Source of the DNA: Mycobacterium sp.
GTDB taxonomy: Bacteria > Actinomycetota > Actinomycetes > Mycobacteriales > Mycobacteriaceae
Assembly: GCA_018882545.1 (NCBI GenBank)
Contig: VERS01000079.1
Location: 1-7,820, forward strand
Reading direction: 5' to 3'
Length of the DNA: 7,820 nucleotides
Shown here in pieces: positions 4,970 through 7,820 of the stretch (position 1 is its first letter; every line of letters begins with the position of its first letter). The notes under the pieces were generated by a model that was not told where the DNA came from, did not search any database, and was given only the letters and a program-made list of their open reading frames with translations. Both the position numbers and the translations under genes were made by a program.

Positions 4970-5851
4970 TCAGCCGGTTTGCACCAGGGTGAACTGGCAG
5001 ACGTCGATGTAGCCCTCGCGAAACGGTTCCACGCACCCGCTCAGGTAGCGCAGATAGCGTTCGTAGACCTCGCGAGGCTGGATCGCCAGCGCCTGTTCCC
5101 GGTTGTCTTCCAGGTTGGCCGCCCAGCACTGCAGGGTCCTGGCGTAGTGCATCCGTAACGACTGCGTCCGCTGTAGGGCGAACCCGGCCGCGGCGGCGTG
5201 GTCAGCGATGTCCTGCGGCTGCGGCAGATCCCCGCCGGGGAAGATCTCGGTCTGGATGAATTTCATGAACCGGACGTGGCGCATCCTGATCGGCAGGTTA
5301 CGCTCGGCGTAGTCCTCGTTGCTGGGACGAACGATGCTGTGCAGCAACATAACTCCGTCCGAGGGCAGCACAGCTTTAGCCATCTGGAAGAACCGGCTGT
5401 AGCGGTCGCGACCGAAATGCTCGAAAGCTCCGATCGTGACTATCCGGTCCACCGGCTCGTCAAACTGCTCCCAGCCCCGCAGCAGGACCCGCTTGGACCG
5501 GGGGCTGGGGTCGTTCGCCAGGAGGGCGCGGACATGGCGGGCCTGGTTTCTGCTCAGCGTCAGACCGATCACGTTGACGTCGTAGTCCCGCAGGGCGCGC
5601 ACCATCGTGCTGCCCCACCCACAGCCGATATCGAGCAACGTCATTCCCGATCGGAGCCCGAGTTTGCCCAGAGCCAGGTCGATCTTGGCGCTCTGGGCCT
5701 CCTCCAGCGTCATATCGCTGCGATCGAAATAGGCACAGCTGTAGGTCCGGCTCGGGTCCAGGAACAACCCGTAGAAGTCGTCGGACAGGTCGTAATGGTG
5801 CTGGATGTCGCCGAAGTGCGGCTCAAGCTGCCGGACGGGTGTCTCCGCCAA
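4970..5851 (-). CDS. Mycolic acid cyclopropane synthase / methyltransferase (CmaA-PcaA family)
   Basis: This is a 293-residue SAM-dependent methyltransferase that should modify double bonds in meromycolate chains. Start TTG 5851 is chosen because a strong Shine-Dalgarno (GGAGGAGGG) lies 6 nt upstream and the protein then opens like the family (...LEPHFGDIQHHYDLSDDF). The alternative GTG at 5950 would add 33 low-complexity residues. Motifs: YSCAYFDR with Cys39, SAM-binding LLDIGCGWG (72-80), VIGLTLSRNQ, GWEQFDEPVDRI, GAFEHFG with Glu144, LLHSIVRP with His171, TEIFPGGDLP, MHYARTL with Tyr236, YLSGC with Cys273. These sit at a constant +4 from the recalled CmaA1 residues 35/140/167/232/269, so no indel separates them. 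GAFEHFG, LLHSIVRP and HYARTL favour the cyclopropane-synthase branch (CmaA/PcaA) over the oxygenated-mycolate branch (MmaA3/4), but the exact paralogue and the position modified cannot be told. A membrane-protein gene follows 40 bp downstream. Confidence 0.93.
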   Translation of the reverse strand: MAETPVRQLEPHFGDIQHHYDLSDDFYGLFLDPSRTYSCAYFDRSDMTLEEAQSAKIDLALGKLGLRSGMTLLDIGCGWGSTMVRALRDYDVNVIGLTLSRNQARHVRALLANDPSPRSKRVLLRGWEQFDEPVDRIVTIGAFEHFGRDRYSRFFQMAKAVLPSDGVMLLHSIVRPSNEDYAERNLPIRMRHVRFMKFIQTEIFPGGDLPQPQDIADHAAAAGFALQRTQSLRMHYARTLQCWAANLEDNREQALAIQPREVYERYLRYLSGCVEPFREGYIDVCQFTLVQTG

Positions 5852-5857
5852 CCTTCG

Positions 5858-5866
5858 CCCTCCTCC
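5858..5866 (-). promoter_or_regulatory. Shine-Dalgarno GGAGGAGGG fixing the TTG start at 5851
   Basis: On the minus strand GGAGGAGGG is followed by six bases and the TTG. It is the strongest ribosome-binding site in the window and decides the start of the methyltransferase against the upstream GTG at 5950, which has none. Confidence 0.7.
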
Positions 5867-5982
5867 GGTTGCCCCGAACCGCCGCCCTGTGACGAAACTC
5901 TCGTCGGACGTGCTCCGTTGAGCCGCACCACCCGCACTTTCCCTCCACACGGGCCATCGCGACCTGCGACCCGGGTGCCCGG

Positions 5983-6029
5983 AGTTCGCCGGTTCTAAAC
6001 CCTCGGCGCAGCCGGTCGCCGGGCGAACT
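5983..6029. repeat. 8-bp inverted repeat in the divergent methyltransferase/pepA intergenic region
   Basis: AGTTCGCC at 5983-5990 and its exact reverse complement GGCGAACT at 6022-6029 are separated by 31 bp, within the 213-bp divergent region 5852-6064. The right arm lies 35 bp upstream of the pepA ATG. It might be a pair of operator half-sites or a hairpin, but an 8-bp match can arise by chance in GC-rich DNA. No clear -10 element was identified for either gene in this region. Confidence 0.3.
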
Positions 6030-6064
6030 GCCTTTTTGTCGGATTTTCAGGCACAGTTGATGGT

Positions 6065-7147
6065 ATGGATTCCACCTATCCACGCCCCCGGGCAAAACGG
6101 GGCCGCCGGTTCTGCGGCGTTCTGAGCGTGCTGACGGTGTTCGTCGCGGTGGCCGTCGCACCGGCGACCGCCGACCCGGTCGCCCCGGTCCCGGCCCTTC
6201 CGCTGGACCAGTCGGCACTGCTGAGCCGGGTCGTGCCCGGACTGGTCGACATCGACACCACGCTGGGCTACCAGGGTGCCGCCGGGGCCGGCACCGGAAT
6301 CGTCATCAGCCCCAACGGCGATGTGCTGACCAACAACCACGTCATCGAGGGGTCCACCGACATCCGGGTCATCAGCCTGGCGAACAGCCAGAGCTACCAG
6401 GTCGACGTGCTCGGCTTCGACCGCGCCAACGACATCGCCGTCATCCGACTGCGGGGCGCCAACAATCTGCCCACCGCGGCACTGGGCTCCTCGGCCACGG
6501 TCCGCGTCGGTGACCCCATCGCGGCGGTCGGCAACTCCAACGGCACCGGTGGCCCGCCCAGCTACGCGCCGGGCACGGTCACCCAGCTGGGTGCCTCGGT
6601 GCGGGCGACCAACGAGGCCGGCGGGGACTCCCGGGAGCTGTTCGACCTGATCCGGGTGGCGGCTGAGATCCGGCCCGGTGACTCCGGCGGGCCGCTGGTC
6701 AACAACGCCGGGCAGGTGGTCGGGGTGACGGTGGCCGCGACGCTGGAGTTCCGGATGGGCGGGGTGTCCGGTGGGGAAGGGTTCGCGATCCCGATCGACC
6801 GGGCGATGGCCATCGCCAATCAGATTCGTTCGGGGGCACCGGCGCCCGGGGTCCATCTGGGTGACTCCGCGTTCATCGGTGTCGCCATCGCCGACGCCCT
6901 CGCGCTGGGCGGCCCGCGCGGCGCAGTGGTGCGTCAGGTGTTGCCGGGCACCCCAGCCGGGATCGCGGGTCTGCAGGGCGGGGATGTGATCACCGCCGTG
7001 GACGGCATTCCGGTCAACTCGGCTGCGGACCTGTCCAACCTTATGGATCAGCGCCGCCCGGGTAACACCATCATGCTGACCTGGATCGACCGGTTCGGCA
7101 ACCCGCGCACCGTGCCGGTGCTGCTGGCCAAGGGCCCGGTCGGCTGA
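6065..7147 (+). CDS. pepA: Exported trypsin-like serine protease with PDZ domain, PepA (Mtb32A)-like
   Basis: This is a 360-residue S1C (HtrA-like) protease. A basic n-region (KRGRR) and hydrophobic core give a Sec signal peptide cleaved near ATA|DP (about residue 36). The chymotrypsin-fold domain has the full catalytic triad: His92 in LTNNHVIEG, Asp123 in RANDIAVIRL, and Ser207 in IRPGDSGGPLV. GEGFAIPI (about 237-244) closes the protease domain. A C-terminal PDZ domain covers about 262-356 (GVHLGDSAFIGV...AGLQGGDVITAVDGIPVNSAADL). Length, signal peptide, the missing transmembrane anchor and the motif order match M. tuberculosis PepA (Rv0125, 355 residues, from memory) rather than the membrane-anchored HtrA/PepD proteases. 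Its substrate is unknown; envelope protein quality control is the usual role in the family. No convincing Shine-Dalgarno is seen before the ATG. The stop TGA overlaps the proposed start of the downstream chorismate mutase, so the two are probably one transcript. Confidence 0.93.
   Translation: MDSTYPRPRAKRGRRFCGVLSVLTVFVAVAVAPATADPVAPVPALPLDQSALLSRVVPGLVDIDTTLGYQGAAGAGTGIVISPNGDVLTNNHVIEGSTDIRVISLANSQSYQVDVLGFDRANDIAVIRLRGANNLPTAALGSSATVRVGDPIAAVGNSNGTGGPPSYAPGTVTQLGASVRATNEAGGDSRELFDLIRVAAEIRPGDSGGPLVNNAGQVVGVTVAATLEFRMGGVSGGEGFAIPIDRAMAIANQIRSGAPAPGVHLGDSAFIGVAIADALALGGPRGAVVRQVLPGTPAGIAGLQGGDVITAVDGIPVNSAADLSNLMDQRRPGNTIMLTWIDRFGNPRTVPVLLAKGPVG
7130..7134 (+). promoter_or_regulatory. Shine-Dalgarno AAGGG ahead of the proposed CTG start at 7144
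   Basis: AAGGG inside the last pepA codons ends 9 nt before CTG 7144, a normal spacing for initiation there. It is 45 nt from the ATG at 7180, which has only GGCGCTCGGG before it. Confidence 0.4.
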
Positions 7148-7704
7148 GCGCGATCCGGGCCACCGTCGCGGCGCTCGGGATGGCCGCGGCGCTCGGTTCT
7201 GCCGCTCCGGTCGCGGCGACCGGCGAGGAACCGCTCTACGACCTGATCGACGCGGCCACCCAGCGCCTGCTGACCGCCGATCCGGTCGCGGCGAGCAAAT
7301 GGCTGGGCGGCGGGCCGATCACCGATCCGGCCAGGGTCGCCCAGGTGCTGCATGCTGTGACGGTTGAAGCCGAATCATCCAATTTGCCAGCCGATTACGT
7401 CACCCGACTGTTCACCGACCAGATCAACGCCACCGAGGCGATCCAGTACAACCGGTTCTCCTGGTGGAAGTTCGACCCCGCAGCAGCCCCTGCCACGGCC
7501 CCTGATCTGTCCGCCTCGCGTGCGGTCATCGACGGTCTCAACCGCCAAATGGTCGACGAGATCGCCGAACAGTGGCCGGTCCTGAGGTCTCCGGAGTGCC
7601 CGCTGCGACTGGCCGCCGCCAAGTCGGCGGTGGCCGCCGAGCGTCGGCTCGACCCGCTCTACCGGCAGGCCCTGGACACCGCGACCCGGTCCTACTGCGG
7701 ATAG
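7144..7704 (+). CDS. Exported chorismate mutase, AroQ gamma type (Rv1885c-like)
   Basis: This is a 186-residue enzyme converting chorismate to prephenate, exported by the Sec route. Relative to remembered M. tuberculosis secreted mutase (Rv1885c), active-site positions align at a constant offset of 8 (numbering from CTG 7144): Arg41 (TQRLL; R49 there), Lys52 (ASKW; K60), Asp61/Arg64 (TDPARV; D69/R72), Thr97/Glu98 (NATEAI), and Arg126 (LSASRAV; R134). Cys152 and Cys185 match its C160-C193 disulfide. One change is visible: Gln101 (EAIQY) stands where that enzyme has Glu109. The first ATG (7180) would leave only 13 residues before the mature protein, no basic residue and no proper signal. No ATG, GTG or TTG lies in frame after the stop at 7063, but CTG 7144 gives (M)SAIRATVAALGMAAALG ending at PVAA|TGEE, a good 25-residue signal. 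It overlaps the pepA stop by 4 nt (CTGA). The enzyme identity is firm; the start is inferred. Confidence 0.9.
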   Translation: MSAIRATVAALGMAAALGSAAPVAATGEEPLYDLIDAATQRLLTADPVAASKWLGGGPITDPARVAQVLHAVTVEAESSNLPADYVTRLFTDQINATEAIQYNRFSWWKFDPAAAPATAPDLSASRAVIDGLNRQMVDEIAEQWPVLRSPECPLRLAAAKSAVAAERRLDPLYRQALDTATRSYCG

Positions 7705-7820
7705 CCGACCAGCTTTTCGATGCGCGCCAGCGCTGTCGCGCACACCGGTAGGTAGGCGGCGGCCCACCCCGGTGTGGTGAACCGGACCAGGCACCCGTCG
7801 GGCGTCGGCGTCACCTCGTG
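7692..7820 (-). CDS. 3' end of an unidentified minus-strand gene, possibly SRPBCC-fold protein
   Basis: From the window edge the minus-strand frame reads 42 residues (starting HEVTPTPDGCLVRFTTPGW, ending IEKLVGYPQ) to the TAG at 7694-7692. Third codon positions are G or C in all but a few codons, as in the other genes here, which supports real coding. A final strand (CLVRFTTPGW) followed by an amphipathic helix (AAYLPVCATALARIEKLV) resembles the C-terminal end of SRPBCC/polyketide cyclase-like proteins, but 42 residues are too few to be sure. Its 3' end overlaps the chorismate mutase 3' end by 13 bp, tail to tail. The start codon lies outside the window. Confidence 0.65.
   Translation of the reverse strand, partial: HEVTPTPDGCLVRFTTPGWAAAYLPVCATALARIEKLVGYPQ

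Noticed and set aside
5852..5950. GTG 5950 as start of the methyltransferase
   Set aside because: It has no ribosome-binding site, adds 33 residues absent from the family, and ignores the strong Shine-Dalgarno ahead of TTG 5851.
6047..6856. 269-residue minus-strand frame opposite pepA
   Set aside because: Its Gly/Asp/Arg/His-rich composition is typical of antisense shadow; pepA on the plus strand has an intact catalytic triad.
7375..7794. Long minus-strand open frame opposite the chorismate mutase
   Set aside because: It is a high-GC antisense shadow. The mutase motifs are on the plus strand, and the real minus-strand gene at the edge uses another frame.

Overview
The window looks like chromosomal DNA from a high-GC actinomycete, almost certainly a mycobacterium (Mycobacterium/Mycolicibacterium). 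It carries a mycolic-acid cyclopropane-synthase-type methyltransferase, a one-Ig-domain L,D-transpeptidase that keeps the LdtMt1 catalytic numbering, an FdxA-type seven-iron ferredoxin with a DosR-like box upstream, a PepA (Mtb32A)-type exported serine protease and an exported AroQ chorismate mutase of the Rv1885c type. All identifications come from reading the sequence against remembered family members; no search was run.

Layout. 1-561 (+) is the C-terminal part of a nitronate monooxygenase-family flavoprotein. It converges on two minus-strand genes: a small four-cysteine exported protein (578-1021) and a cytosolic actinobacterial protein of unknown function (1155-1778). Divergent from these are a secreted protein with a Pro/Ala/Ser/Thr tail (1921-2478) and, 3 nt later, a YceI-family protein (2482-3021). 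These converge tail to tail, 5 bp apart, on a long minus-strand block. Read in transcription order, that block is the mycolic acid methyltransferase (5851-4970), a one-pass membrane protein (4929-4372), ferredoxin fdxA (4270-3932) with its own DosR-type promoter, and L,D-transpeptidase ldtA (3782-3027). Divergent from the methyltransferase, pepA (6065-7147) and the exported chorismate mutase (7144-7704) form a tight pair. The window ends in the 3' end of a minus-strand gene (7692-7820) that overlaps the mutase tail.

Functional theme. Five products have convincing export signals (578-1021, 1921-2478, LdtA, PepA and chorismate mutase) and one more is membrane-anchored. With the mycolate methyltransferase, the region leans toward the cell envelope and periplasm. 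No mobile element, CRISPR array, tRNA or rRNA was seen, and no gene-free stretch exceeds about 215 bp.

Most interesting points. (i) The chorismate mutase has no ATG, GTG or TTG that would give it a full signal peptide; a CTG overlapping the pepA stop by 4 nt fits well. (ii) The same enzyme appears to carry Gln where the M. tuberculosis enzyme has active-site Glu109. (iii) A 14/20 DosR box, with a weaker second half-match exactly 22 bp nearer the gene, lies upstream of fdxA. (iv) Three minus-strand genes have a TANNNT hexamer 6-7 nt before the start codon and no Shine-Dalgarno, as expected for leaderless transcripts.
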